Origin: Antedon mediterranea
Lineage: Eukaryota; Echinodermata; Crinoidea; Comatulida; Antedonidae
Direction: 5' to 3'
NCBI RefSeq assembly: GCF_964355755.1
Contig: NC_092677.1
Coordinates: 20,804,101-20,868,100 of the forward strand
DNA length: 64,000 bases
Part shown: piece after piece, positions 9,877-22,650 of the stretch
Layout of the letters: each line of letters starts with the position of its first letter
Position numbering within the stretch: position 1 is the first letter of the stretch
Made by a program: the position numbers and the translations under genes
Notes under the pieces: generated by a model
The model's input: only the letters and a program-made list of their open reading frames with translations
The model's database searches: none
What the model was told of the DNA's origin: nothing

Positions 9877-12360
9877 AGTGTACAGAATAGCTTTAAATCG
9901 CATTTGGAGACGTTTTAGACCATTTTGTAGTTTTCGAAAAAACTTGTTAACATAAAAACACAAAAGAGCTTCAAATCGCATTTGGAGACGTTTTAGACCC
10001 TTTTGTGCATTTCGATGAAACTTGGTTACACAAAAACATCAAAGTGCTTAAAATCACATTAGAAACCGTTTTAGACCATTTTGAGCATTTCGTTAAAACT
10101 TTTCACACAAAAACATCAAAGTCCACAAAATAGCTTAATATCGTTTTCAAAAACGTTTTAGACCATTTTGAGCATTTCGAAAAAACTTTTTCACACAAAA
10201 CATCAAAGTTTACAAAATAGCTTCAAATCGCATTTGGAGACGTTTTAGACCATTTTGTGATTTTCGAAAAAACTTGTTAACATAAAAACACCAAAGTGCT
10301 CAGAATACCTTCAAATCGTATTTTGAGACGTTTTAGACAATTTTGTGATTTTCGAAAAAACTTGTTAACATAAAAACACCAAAGTGCTTAGAAAAGCTTC
10401 AAATCGCATTTGGAGACGTTTTAGACCATTTTGTGCATTTCGATGAAACTTGGTTACACAAAAACATCAAAGTGTTTAAAATCACATTTTGAGCATTTCG
10501 TTAAAACTTTTCACACAAAAACATCAAAGAGCAAAAAATAGCTTAATATCGTATTTAAAAACGTTTTAGACAATTTTGAGCATTTCGACAAAACTTTTTC
10601 ACACAAAACATCAAAGTGTACAAAATAGCTTCAAATCGCATTTGGAGACGTTTTAGACCATTTTGTGATTTTCGAAAAAACAACATAAAAACACCAAAGT
10701 GCTCAGAATACCTTCAAATCGCATTTGGAGACGTTTTAGACCATTTTGTGATTTTGGAAAAAACTTGTTAACATAAAAACACCAAAGTGCTCAGAATACC
10801 TTCAAATCGTATTTTGAGACGTTTTAGACAATTTTGTGATTTTCGAAAAAACTTGTTAACATAAAAACACCAAAGTGCTTAGAAAAGCTTCAAATCGCAT
10901 TTGGAGACGTTTTAGACCATTTTGTGCATTTTGATGAAACTTGGTTACACAAAAACATCAAAGTGTACAGAATAGCTTCAAATCGCATTAGAAACCGTTT
11001 TAGACCATTTTGAGCATTTCGAAAAAACTTTTTCACACAAAACATCAAAGTGTACAAAATAGCTTCAAATCGCATTTGGAGACGTTTTAGACAATTTTGT
11101 GATTTTCGAAAAAACTTGTTTACATAAAAACACCAAAGTGCTCAGAATAGCTTCCAATCGCATTTGGAGACGTTTTAGACCCTTTTGTGCATTTCGATGA
11201 AACTTGGTTACACAAAAACATCAAAGTGCTTAAAATCACAGTAGAAACCGTTTTAGACCATTTTGAGCATTTTGTTAAAATTTTTCACAGAAAAACATCA
11301 AAGAGCAAAAAATAGCTTAATATCGTATTTAAAAACGTTTTAGACCATTTTGAGCATTTCGACAAAACTTTTTCACACAAAACATCAAAGTGTACAGATA
11401 AGCTTCAAATCGCATTTGGAGACGTTTTAAACCATTTTGAGCATTTCGATAAAATTTTACACACAAAAACATCAAAGTGCACAAAATAGCTTAATATGGT
11501 ATTTAAAAACGTTTTAGACCATTTTGAGCATTTCAACAAAACTTTTTCTCACAAAACATCAAAGTGTACAGAATAGCTTCAAATCGCATTTGGAGACGTT
11601 TTAGACCATTTTGTGCATTTCGATGAAACTTGGTTACACAAAAACATCAAAGTGCTTAAAATCACATTTTGAGCATTTCGTTAAAACTTTTCACACAAAA
11701 ACATCAAAGTCCACAAAATAGCTTAATATCGTATTTAAAAACGTTTTAGACCATTTTGAGCATTTCGAAAAAACTTTTTCACACAAAACATCAAAGTTTA
11801 CAAAATAGCTTCAAATCGCATTTGGAGACGTTTTAGACCATTTTGTGATTTTCGAAAAAACTTGTTAACATAAAAACACCAAAGTGCTCAGAATACCTTC
11901 AAATCGCATTTGGAGACGTTTTAGACCATTTTGTGATTTTCGAAAAAACTTGTTAACATAAAAACACCAAAGTGCTTAGAAAAGCTTCAAATCGCATTTG
12001 GAGACGTTTTAGACCATTTTGTGCATTTCGATGAAACTTGGTTACACAAAAACATCAAAGTGTTTAAAATCACATTTTGAGCATTTCGTTAAAACTTTTC
12101 ACACAAAAACATCAAAGAGCAAAAAATAGCTTAATATCGTATTTAAAAACGTTTTAGACCATTTTGAGCATTTCGACAAAACTTTTTCACACAAAACATC
12201 AAAGTGTACAAAATAGCTTCAAATCGCATTTGGAGACGTTTTAGACCATTTTGTGATTTTCGAAAAAACAACATAAAAACACCAAAGTGCTCAGAATACC
12301 TTCAAATCGCATTTGGAGACGTTTTAGACCATTTTGTGATTTTGGAAAAAACTTGTTAAC
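9525..12360. repeat. 2,836-bp tandem unit Q, copy 1
   Basis: It aligns with 12361-15196 at a constant offset of 2,836 bp; markers are at 9739/12575 and 10890/13726. The order is A run, E, B', F, C, D, B, A, C/D fusions, A with the 5-bp deletion, and so on. Inside it, 10.38-10.68 kb repeats at 11.97-12.27 kb with a 1,588-bp offset. The outer boundary is approximate because neighbouring A monomers are nearly identical. Confidence 0.85.
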
Positions 12361-15196
12361 ATAAAAACACCAAAGTGCTCAGAATACCTTCAAATCGTGT
12401 TTTGAGACGTTTTAGACCATTTTGTGATTTTCGAAAAAACTTGTTAACATAAAAACACCAAAGTGCTCAGAATACCTTCAAATCGCATTTGGAGACGTTT
12501 TAGACCATTTTGTGATTTTCGAAAAAACTTGTTAACATAAAAACACCAAAGTGCTCAGAAAAGCTTCAAATCGCATTTGGAGACGTTTTAAACCATTTTG
12601 TTCATTTCGATGAAACTTGGTTACACAAAAACATCAAAGAGCACAAAAGTATTTAAAAACGTTTTAGACCATTTTGAGCATTCCGACAAAACTTTTTCAC
12701 ACAAAACATCAAAGTGTACAGAATAGCTTTAAATCGCATTTGGAGACGTTTTAGACCATTTTGTAGTTTTCGAAAAAACTTGTTAACATAAAAACACAAA
12801 AGAGCTTCAAATCGCATTTGGAGACGTTTTAGACCCTTTTGTGCATTTCGATGAAACTTGGTTACACAAAAACATCAAAGTGCTTAAAATCACATTAGAA
12901 ACCGTTTTAGACCATTTTGAGCATTTCGTTAAAACTTTTCACACAAAAACATCAAAGTCCACAAAATAGCTTAATATCGTTTTCAAAAACGTTTTAGACC
13001 ATTTTGAGCATTTCGAAAAAACTTTTTCACACAAAACATCAAAGTTTACAAAATAGCTTCAAATCGCATTTGGAGACGTTTTAGACCATTTTGTGATTTT
13101 CGAAAAAACTTGTTAACATAAAAACACCAAAGTGCTCAGAATACCTTCAAATCGTATTTTGAGACGTTTTAGACAATTTTGTGATTTTCGAAAAAACTTG
13201 TTAACATAAAAACACCAAAGTGCTTAGAAAAGCTTCAAATCGCATTTGGAGACGTTTTAGACCATTTTGTGCATTTCGATGAAACTTGGTTACACAAAAA
13301 CATCAAAGTGTTTAAAATCACATTTTGAGCATTTCGTTAAAACTTTTCACACAAAAACATCAAAGAGCAAAAAATAGCTTAATATCGTATTTAAAAACGT
13401 TTTAGACCATTTTGAGCATTTCGACAAAACTTTTTCACACAAAACATCAAAGTGTACAAAATAGCTTCAAATCGCATTTGGAGACGTTTTAGACCATTTT
13501 GTGATTTTCGAAAAAACAACATAAAAACACCAAAGTGCTCAGAATACCTTCAAATCGCATTTGGAGACGTTTTAGACCATTTTGTGATTTTGGAAAAAAC
13601 TTGTTAACATAAAAACACCAAAGTGCTCAGAATACCTTCAAATCGTATTTTGAGACGTTTTAGACAATTTTGTGATTTTCGAAAAAACTTGTTAACATAA
13701 AAACACCAAAGTGCTTAGAAAAGCTTCAAATCGCATTTGGAGACGTTTTAGACCATTTTGTGCATTTTGATGAAACTTGGTTACACAAAAACATCAAAGT
13801 GTACAGAATAGCTTCAAATCGCATTAGAAACCGTTTTAGACCATTTTGAGCATTTCGAAAAAACTTTTTCACACAAAACATCAAAGTGTACAAAATAGCT
13901 TCAAATCGCATTTGGAGACGTTTTAGACAATTTTGTGATTTTCGAAAAAACTTGTTTACATAAAAACACCAAAGTGCTCAGAATAGCTTCCAATCGCATT
14001 TGGAGACGTTTTAGACCCTTTTGTGCATTTCGATGAAACTTGGTTACACAAAAACATCAAAGTGCTTAAAATCACAGTAGAAACCGTTTTAGACCATTTT
14101 GAGCATTTTGTTAAAATTTTTCACAGAAAAACATCAAAGAGCAAAAAATAGCTTAATATCGTATTTAAAAACGTTTTAGACCATTTTGAGCATTTCGACA
14201 AAACTTTTTCACACAAAACATCAAAGTGTACAGATAAGCTTCAAATCGCATTTGGAGACGTTTTAAACCATTTTGAGCATTTCGATAAAATTTTACACAC
14301 AAAAACATCAAAGTGCACAAAATAGCTTAATATGGTATTTAAAAACGTTTTAGACCATTTTGAGCATTTCAACAAAACTTTTTCTCACAAAACATCAAAG
14401 TGTACAGAATAGCTTCAAATCGCATTTGGAGACGTTTTAGACCATTTTGTGCATTTCGATGAAACTTGGTTACACAAAAACATCAAAGTGCTTAAAATCA
14501 CATTTTGAGCATTTCGTTAAAACTTTTCACACAAAAACATCAAAGTCCACAAAATAGCTTAATATCGTATTTAAAAACGTTTTAGACCATTTTGAGCATT
14601 TCGAAAAAACTTTTTCACACAAAACATCAAAGTTTACAAAATAGCTTCAAATCGCATTTGGAGACGTTTTAGACCATTTTGTGATTTTCGAAAAAACTTG
14701 TTAACATAAAAACACCAAAGTGCTCAGAATACCTTCAAATCGCATTTGGAGACGTTTTAGACCATTTTGTGATTTTCGAAAAAACTTGTTAACATAAAAA
14801 CACCAAAGTGCTTAGAAAAGCTTCAAATCGCATTTGGAGACGTTTTAGACCATTTTGTGCATTTCGATGAAACTTGGTTACACAAAAACATCAAAGTGTT
14901 TAAAATCACATTTTGAGCATTTCGTTAAAACTTTTCACACAAAAACATCAAAGAGCAAAAAATAGCTTAATATCGTATTTAAAAACGTTTTAGACCATTT
15001 TGAGCATTTCGACAAAACTTTTTCACACAAAACATCAAAGTGTACAAAATAGCTTCAAATCGCATTTGGAGACGTTTTAGACCATTTTGTGATTTTCGAA
15101 AAAACAACATAAAAACACCAAAGTGCTCAGAATACCTTCAAATCGCATTTGGAGACGTTTTAGACCATTTTGTGATTTTGGAAAAAACTTGTTAAC
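12361..15196. repeat. 2,836-bp tandem unit Q, copy 2
   Basis: It is nearly identical to Q copy 1. It shares two CpG-to-TpG changes, 10932/13768 in CATTTTGATG and 11273/14109 in CATTTTGTTAAAA. The one difference I noted is GACAATTTTGAGC near 10.57 kb against GACCATTTTGAGC in copy 2. Similarity continues past 15196 into related A monomers to about 15.35 kb. Confidence 0.85.
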
Positions 15197-17470
15197 ATAA
15201 AAACACCAAAGTGCTCAGAATACCTTCAAATCGTATTTTGAGACGTTTTAGACAATTTTGTGATTTTCGAAAAAACTTGTTAACATAAAAACACCAAAGT
15301 GCTTAGAAAAGCTTCAAATCGCATTTGGAGACGTTTTAGACCATTTTGTGATTTTCGAAAAAACTTGTTAACATAAAAACACCAAAGTGCTCAGAATACC
15401 TTCAAATCGTATTTTGAGACGTTTTAGACAATTTTGTGATTTTCGAAAAAACTTGTTAACATAAAAACACCAAAGTGCTTAGAAAAGCTTCAAATCGCAT
15501 TTGGAGACGTTTTAGACCATTTTGTGCATTTCGATGAAACTTGGTTACACAAAAACATCAAAGTGCTTAAAATCACATTTTGAGCATTTCGTTAAAACTT
15601 TTCACACAAAAACATCAAAGAGCAAAAAATAGCTTAATATCGTATTTAAAAACGTTTTAGACCATTTTGAGCATTTCGACAAAACTTTTTCACACAAAAC
15701 ATCAAAGTGTACAAAATAGCTTCAAATCGCATTTGGAGACGTTTTAGACAATTTTGTGATTTTCGAAAAAACTTGTTTACATAAAAACACCAAAGTGCTA
15801 AGAATAGCTTCCAATCGCATTTGGAGACGTTTTAGACCCTTTTGTGCATTTCGATGAAACTTGGTTACACAAAAACATCAAAGTGCTTAAAATCACATTA
15901 GAAACCGTTTTAGAACATTTTGAGCATTTCGTTAAAATTTTTCACAGAAAAACATCAAAGAGCAAAAAATAGCTTAATATCGTATTGAAAAACGTTTTAG
16001 ACCATTTTGAGCATTTCGACAAAACTTTTTCACACAAAACAACAAAGTGTACAGAATAGCTTCAAATCGCATTTGGAGACGTTTTAACCCATTTTGAGCA
16101 TTTCGATAAAATTTTACACACAAAAACATCAAAGTGCACAAAATAGCTTAATATGGTATTTAAAAACGTTTTAGACCATTTTGAGCATTTCAACAAAACT
16201 TTTTCTCACAAAACATCAAAGTGTACAGAATAGCTTCAAATCGCATTTGGAGACGTTTTAGACCATTTTGTGCATTTCGATGAAACTTGGTTACACAAAA
16301 ACATCAAAGTGCTTAAAATCACATTTTGAGCATTTCGTTAAAACTCTTCACACAAAAACATCAAAGTCCACAAAATAGCTTAATATCGTATTTAAAAACG
16401 TTTTAGACCATTTTGAGCATTTCAAAAAAACTTTTCCACACAAAACATCAAAGTTTACAAAATAGCTTCAAATCGCATTTGGAGACGTTTTAGACCATTT
16501 GGTGATTTTCGAAAAAACTTGTTAACATAAAAACACCAAAGTGCTCAGAATACCTTCAAATCGCATTTTGAGACGTTTTAGACCATTTTGTGATTTTCGA
16601 AAAAACTTGTTAACATAAAAACACCAAAGTGCTCAGAATACCTTCAAATCGTGTTTTGAGACGTTTTAGACCATTTTGTGATTTTCGAAAAAACTTGTTA
16701 ACATAAAAACACCAAAGTGCTCAGAATACCTTCAAATCGCATTTTGAGACGTTTTAGACCATTTTGTGATTTTCGAAAAAACTTGTTAACATAAAAACAC
16801 CAAAGTGCTCAGAATACCTTCAAATCGTGTTTTGAGACGTTTTAGACCATTTTGTGATTTTCGAAAAAACTTGTTAACATAAAAACACCAAAGTGCTTAG
16901 AAAAGCTTCAAATCGCATTTGGAGACGTTTTAGACCATTTTGTTCATTTCGATGAAACTTGGTTACACAAAAACATCAAAGAGCACAAAAGATCTTAATA
17001 TCGTATTTAAAAACGTTTTAGACCATTTTGAGCATTTCGAAAAAACTTTTTCACACAAAACATCAAAGTGTACAAAATAGCTTCAAATCGCATTTTGAGA
17101 CGTTTTAGACAATTTTGTGATTTTCGAAAAAACTTGTTTACATAAAAACACCAAAGTGCTTAGAAAAGCTTCAAATCGCATTTGGAGACGTTTTAAACCA
17201 TTTTGTTCATTTCGATGAAACTTGGTTACACAAAAACATCAAAGAGCACAAAAGTATTTAAAAACGTTTTAGACCATTTTGAGCATTCCGTCAAAACTTT
17301 TTCACACAAAACATCAAAGTGTACAGAATAGCTTTAAATCGCATTTGGAGACGTTTTAGACCATTTTGTAGTTTTCGAAAAAACTTGTTAACATAAAAAC
17401 ACAAAAGAGCTTCAAATCGCATTTGGAGACGTTTTAGACCCTTTTGTGCATTTCGATGAAACTTGGTTAC
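15197..17470. repeat. Mosaic bridge segment
   Basis: It contains A monomers, C/D fusion, C with GAACATT, D with CACAGAAAAAC, and an alternating A run at 16.54-16.9 kb. The part from 15.36 to about 16.56 kb aligns with 51.40-52.60 kb at an offset of 36,043 bp. The part from about 16.57 kb onward aligns with 41.33 kb onward at 24,762 bp and with 31.8-33.2 kb at 15,197 bp. No non-satellite sequence is present. Confidence 0.8.
16927..17014. repeat. Full-length parent form of class E, 88 bp
   Basis: It contains AAAGAGCACAAAAGATCTTAATATCG followed by TATTTAAAAAC in two adjoining parts, and keeps the 12 bases missing from class E. It is also seen near 32.13, 35.41, 37.28, 39.92, 41.7 and 50.63 kb, always at the end of an alternating A-monomer run. 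Confidence 0.85.
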
Positions 17471-20400
17471 ACAAAAACATCAAAGTGCTTAAAATCACAT
17501 TTTGAGCATTTCGTTAAAACTTTTCACACAAAAACATCAAAGAGTAAAAAATAGCTTAATATCGTATTTAAAAACGTTTTAGACCATTTTGAGCATTTCG
17601 ACAAAATTTTTTCACACAAAACATCAAAGTGTACAGAATAGCTTTAAATCGCATTTGGAGACGTTTTAGACCATTTTGTTAATTTCGATGAAACAAAAAC
17701 ACAAAAACATCAAATTGCACAAAATGGCTTAATATGATATGGGAAAACGTTTTAGACCATTTTGAACATTTCGTTAAAAGTTTTCACACAAAAACATCAA
17801 AGTCCACAAAATAGCTTAATATCGTATTTAAAAACGTTTTAGACCATTTTGAGCATTTCGAAAAAACTTTTTCACACAAAACATCAAAGTTTACAAAATA
17901 GCTTCAAATCGCATTTGGAGACGTTTTAGACCATTTTGTGATTTTCGAAAAAACTTGTTAACATAAAAACACCAAAGTGCTCAGAAAAGCTTCAAATCGC
18001 ATTTGGAGACGTTTTAAACCATTTTGTTCATTTCGATGAAACTTGGTTACACAAAAACATCAAAGAGCACAAAAGTATTTAAAAACGTTTTAGACCATTT
18101 TGAGCATTCCGACAAAACTTTTTCACACAAAACATCAAAGTGTACAGAATAGCTTTAAATCGCATTTGGAGACGTTTTAACCCATTTTGAGCATTTCGAT
18201 AAAATTTTACAAACAAAAACATCAAAGTGCACAAAATAGCTTAATATGGTATTTAAAAACGTTTTAGACCATTTTGAGCATTTCAACAAAACTTTTTCTC
18301 ACAAAACATCAAAGTGTACAGAATAGCTTCAAATCGCATTTGGAGACGTTTTAGACCATTTTGTGCATTTCGATGAAACTTGGTTACACAAAAACATCAA
18401 AGTGCTTAAAATCACATTTTGAGCATTTCGTTAAAACTTTTCACACAAAAACATCAAAGTCCACAAAATAGCTTAATATCGTATTTAAAAACGTTTTAGA
18501 CCATTTTGAGCATTTCGAAAAAACTTTTCCACACAAAACATCAAAGTTTACAAAATAGCTTCAAATCGCATTTGGAGACGTTTTAGACCATTTTGTGATT
18601 TTCGTAAAAACTTGTTAACATAAAAACACCAAAGTGCTTAGAAAAGCTTCAAATCGCATTTGGAGACGTTTTAGACCATTTTGTGCATTTCGATGAAACT
18701 TGGTTACACAAAAACATCAAAGTGCTTAAAATCACATTTTGAACATTTCGTTAAAAGTTTTCACACAAAAACATCAAAGAGTAAAAAATAGCTTAATATC
18801 GTATTTAAAAACGTTTTAGACCATTTTGAGCATTTCGAAAAAACTTTTCCACACAAAACATCAAAGTTTACAAAATAGCTTCAAATCGCATTTGGAGACG
18901 TTTTAGACCATTTTGTGATTTTCGAAAAAACTTGTTAACATAAAAACACCAAAGTGCTCAGAATACCTTCAAATCGCATTTGGAGACGTTTTAGACCATT
19001 TTGTGATTTTCGAAAAAACTTGTTAACATAAAAACACCAAAGTGCTCAGAAAAGCTTCAAATCGCATTTGGAGACGTTTTAAACCATTTTGTTCATTTCG
19101 ATGAAACTTGGTTACACAAAAACATCAAAGAGCACAAAAGTATTTAAAAACGTTTTAGACCATTTTGAGCATTCCGACAAAACTTTTTCACACAAAACAT
19201 CAAAGTGTACAGAATAGCTTTAAATCGCATTTGGAGACGTTTTAGACCATTTTGTAGTTTTCGAAAAAACTTGTTAACATAAAAACACAAAAGAGCTTCA
19301 AATCGCATTTGGAGACGTTTTAGACCCTTTTGTGCATTTCGATGAAACTTGGTTACACAAAAACATCAAAGTGCTTAAAATCACATTAGAAACCGTTTTA
19401 GACCATTTTGAGAATTTCGTTAAAACTTTTCACACAAAAACATCAAAGTCCACAAAATAGCTTAATATCGTATTTAAAAACGTTTTAGACAATTTTGAGC
19501 ATTTCGAAAAAACTTTTTCACACAAAACATCAAAGTTTACAAAATAGCTTCAAATCGCATTTGGAGACGTTTTAGACCATTTTGTGATTTTCGAAAAAAC
19601 TTGTTAACATAAAAACACCAAAGTGCTCAGAATACCTTCAAATCGCATTTTGAGACGTTTTAGACCATTTTGTTCATTTCGATGAAACAAAAACACAAAA
19701 ACATCAAATTGCACAAAATGGCTTAATATGATATGGGAAAACGTTTTAGACCATTTTGAACATTTCGTTAAAAGTTTTCACACAAAAACATCAAAGTCCA
19801 CAAAATAGCTTAATATCGTATTTAAAAACGTTTTAGACCATTTTGAGCATTTCGAAAAAACTTTTCCACACAAAACATCAAAGTTTACAAAATAGCTTCA
19901 AATCGCATTTGGAGACGTTTTAGACCATTTTGTGATTTTCGAAAAAACTTGTTAACATAAAAACACAAAAGTGCTCAGAATACCTTCAAATCGCATTTGG
20001 AGACGTTTTAGACCATTTTGTAGTTTTCGAAAAAACTTGTTAACATAAAAACACCAAAGAGCTTCAAATCGCATTTGGAGACGTTTTAGACCCTTTTGTG
20101 CATTTCGATGAAACTTGGTTACACAAAAACATCAAAGTGCTTAAAATCACATTAGAAACCGTTTTAGACCATTTTGAGCATTTCGTTAAAACTTTTCACA
20201 CAAAAACATCAAAGTCCACAAAATAGCTTAATATCGTATTTAAAAACGTTTTAGACCATTTTGAGCATTTCGAAAAAACTTTTTCACACAAAACATCAAA
20301 GTTTACAAAATAGCTTCAAATCGCATTTGGAGACGTTTTAGACCATTTTGTGATTTTCGAAAAAACTTGTTAACATAAAAACACCAAAGTGCTCAGAATA

Positions 20401-22650
20401 CCTTCAAATCGCATTTTGAGACGTTTTAGACCATTTTGTGATTTTCGAAAAAACAACATAAAAACACCAAAGTGCTCAGAATACCTTCAAATCGCATTTG
20501 GAGACGTTTTAGACCATTTTGTGATTTTCGAAAAAACTTGTTAACATAAAAACACCAAAGTGCTCAGAATACCTTCAAATCGTATTTTGAGACGTTTTAG
20601 ACAATTTTGTGATTTTCGAGAAAACTTGTTAACATAAAAACACCAAAGTGCTTAGAAAAGCTTCAAATCGCATTTGGAGACGTTTTAGACCATTTTGTGC
20701 ATTTCGATGAAACTTGGTTACACAAAAACATCAAAGTGTACAGAATAGCTTCAAATCGCATTAGAAACCGTTTTAGACCATTTTGAGCATTTCGAAAAAA
20801 CTTTTTCACACCAAACATCAAAGTGTACAAAATAGCTTCAAATCGCATTTGGAGACGTTTTAGACAATTTTGTGATTTTCGAAAAAACTTGTTTACATAA
20901 AAACACGAAAGTGCTAAGAATAGCTTCCAATCGCATTTGGAGACGTTTTAGACCCTTTTGTGCATTTCGATGAAACTTGGTTACACAAAAACATCAAAGT
21001 GCTTAAAATCACATTAGAAACCGTTTTAGACCATTTTGAGCATTTCGTTAAAATTTTTCACAGAAAAACATCAAAGAGCAAAAAATAGCTTAATATCGTA
21101 TTTAAAAACGTTTTAGACCATTTTGAGCATTTCGACAAAACTTTTTCACACAAAATATCAAAGTGTACAGAATAGCTTCAAATCGCATTTTGAGACGCTT
21201 TAACCCATTTTGAGCATTTCGATAAAATTTTACACACAAAAACATCAAAGTGCACAAAATAGCTTAATATGGTATTTAAAAACGTTTTAGACCATTTTGA
21301 GCAATTCAACAAAACTTTTTCTCACAAAACATCAAAGTGTACAGAATAGCTTCAAATCGCATTTGGAGACGTTTTAGACCATTTTGTGCATTTCGATGAA
21401 ACTTGGTTACACAAAAACATCAAAGTGCTTAAAATCACATTTTGAGCATTTCGTTAAAACTTTTCACACAAAAACATCAAAGTCCACAAAATAGCTTAAT
21501 ATCGTATTTAAAAACGTTTTAGACCATTTTGAGCATTTCGAAAAAACTTTTCCACACCAAACATCAAAGTTTACAAAATAGCTTCAAATCGCATTTGGAG
21601 ACGTTTTAGACCATTTTGTGATTTTCGAAAAAACTTGTTAACATAAAAACACCAAAGTGCTCAGAATACCTTCAAATCGCATTTGGAGACGTTTTAGACC
21701 CTTTTGTGCATTTCGATGAAACTTGGTTACACAAAAACATCAAAGTGCTTAAAATCACATTAGAAACTGTTTTAGACCATTTTGAGCATTTCGTTAAAAT
21801 TTGTCACAGAAAAACATCAAAGAGCAAAAAATATCTTAATATCGTATTTAAAAACGTTTTAGACCATTTTGAGCATTTCGACAAAACTTTTTCACACAAA
21901 ACATCAAAGTGTACAAAATAGCTTCAAATCGCATTTGGAGACGTTTTAACCCATTTTGAGCATTTCGATAAAATTTTACACACAAAAACATCAAAGTGCA
22001 CAAAATAGCTTAATATGGTATTTAAAAACGTTTTAGACCATTTTGAGCATTTCAACAAAACTTTTTCTCACAAAACATCAAAGTGTACAGAATAGCTTCA
22101 AATCGCATTTGGAGACGTTTTAGACTTTTTTGTGCATTTCGATGAAACTTGGTTACACAAAAACATCAAAGTGCTTAAAATCACATTTTGAGCATTTCGT
22201 TAAAACTTTTCACACAAAAACATCAAAGTCCACAAAATAGCTTAATATCGTATTTAAAAACGTTTTAGACCATTTTGAGCATTTCGAAAAAACTTTTCCA
22301 CACAAAACATCAAAGTTTACAAAATAGCTTCAAATCGCATTTGGAGACGTTTTAGACCATTTTGTGATTTTCGAAAAAACTTGATAACATAAAAACACCA
22401 AAGTGCTCAGAATACCTTCAAATCGTGTTTTGAGACGTTTTAGACCATTTTGTAATTTTCGAAAAAACTTGTTAACATAAAAACACCAAAGTGCTCAGAA
22501 TACCTTCACATCGCATTTTGAGACGTTTTAGACCATTTTGTGATTTTCGAAAAAACTTGTTAACATAAAAACACCAAAGTGCTTAGAAAAGCTTGAAATC
22601 GCATTTGGAGACGTTTTAGACCATTTTGTGCATTTCGATGAAACTTGGTT
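17471..22650. repeat. Higher-order unit R, copy 1 (about 5.18 kb)
   Basis: It aligns with 22.65-27.72 kb at an offset of 5,182-5,183 bp up to about 21.01 kb and 5,076 bp from about 21.15 kb. It carries two E-B' starts (about 18.01 and 19.08 kb), two G-like 86-bp monomers, B variants with CCAAACATC, and a distinctive D variant with TTTGTCACAG and AAAATATCTTAATATCG at about 21.80-21.85 kb. Short open frames here are translations of repeat monomers, not genes. Confidence 0.82.
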
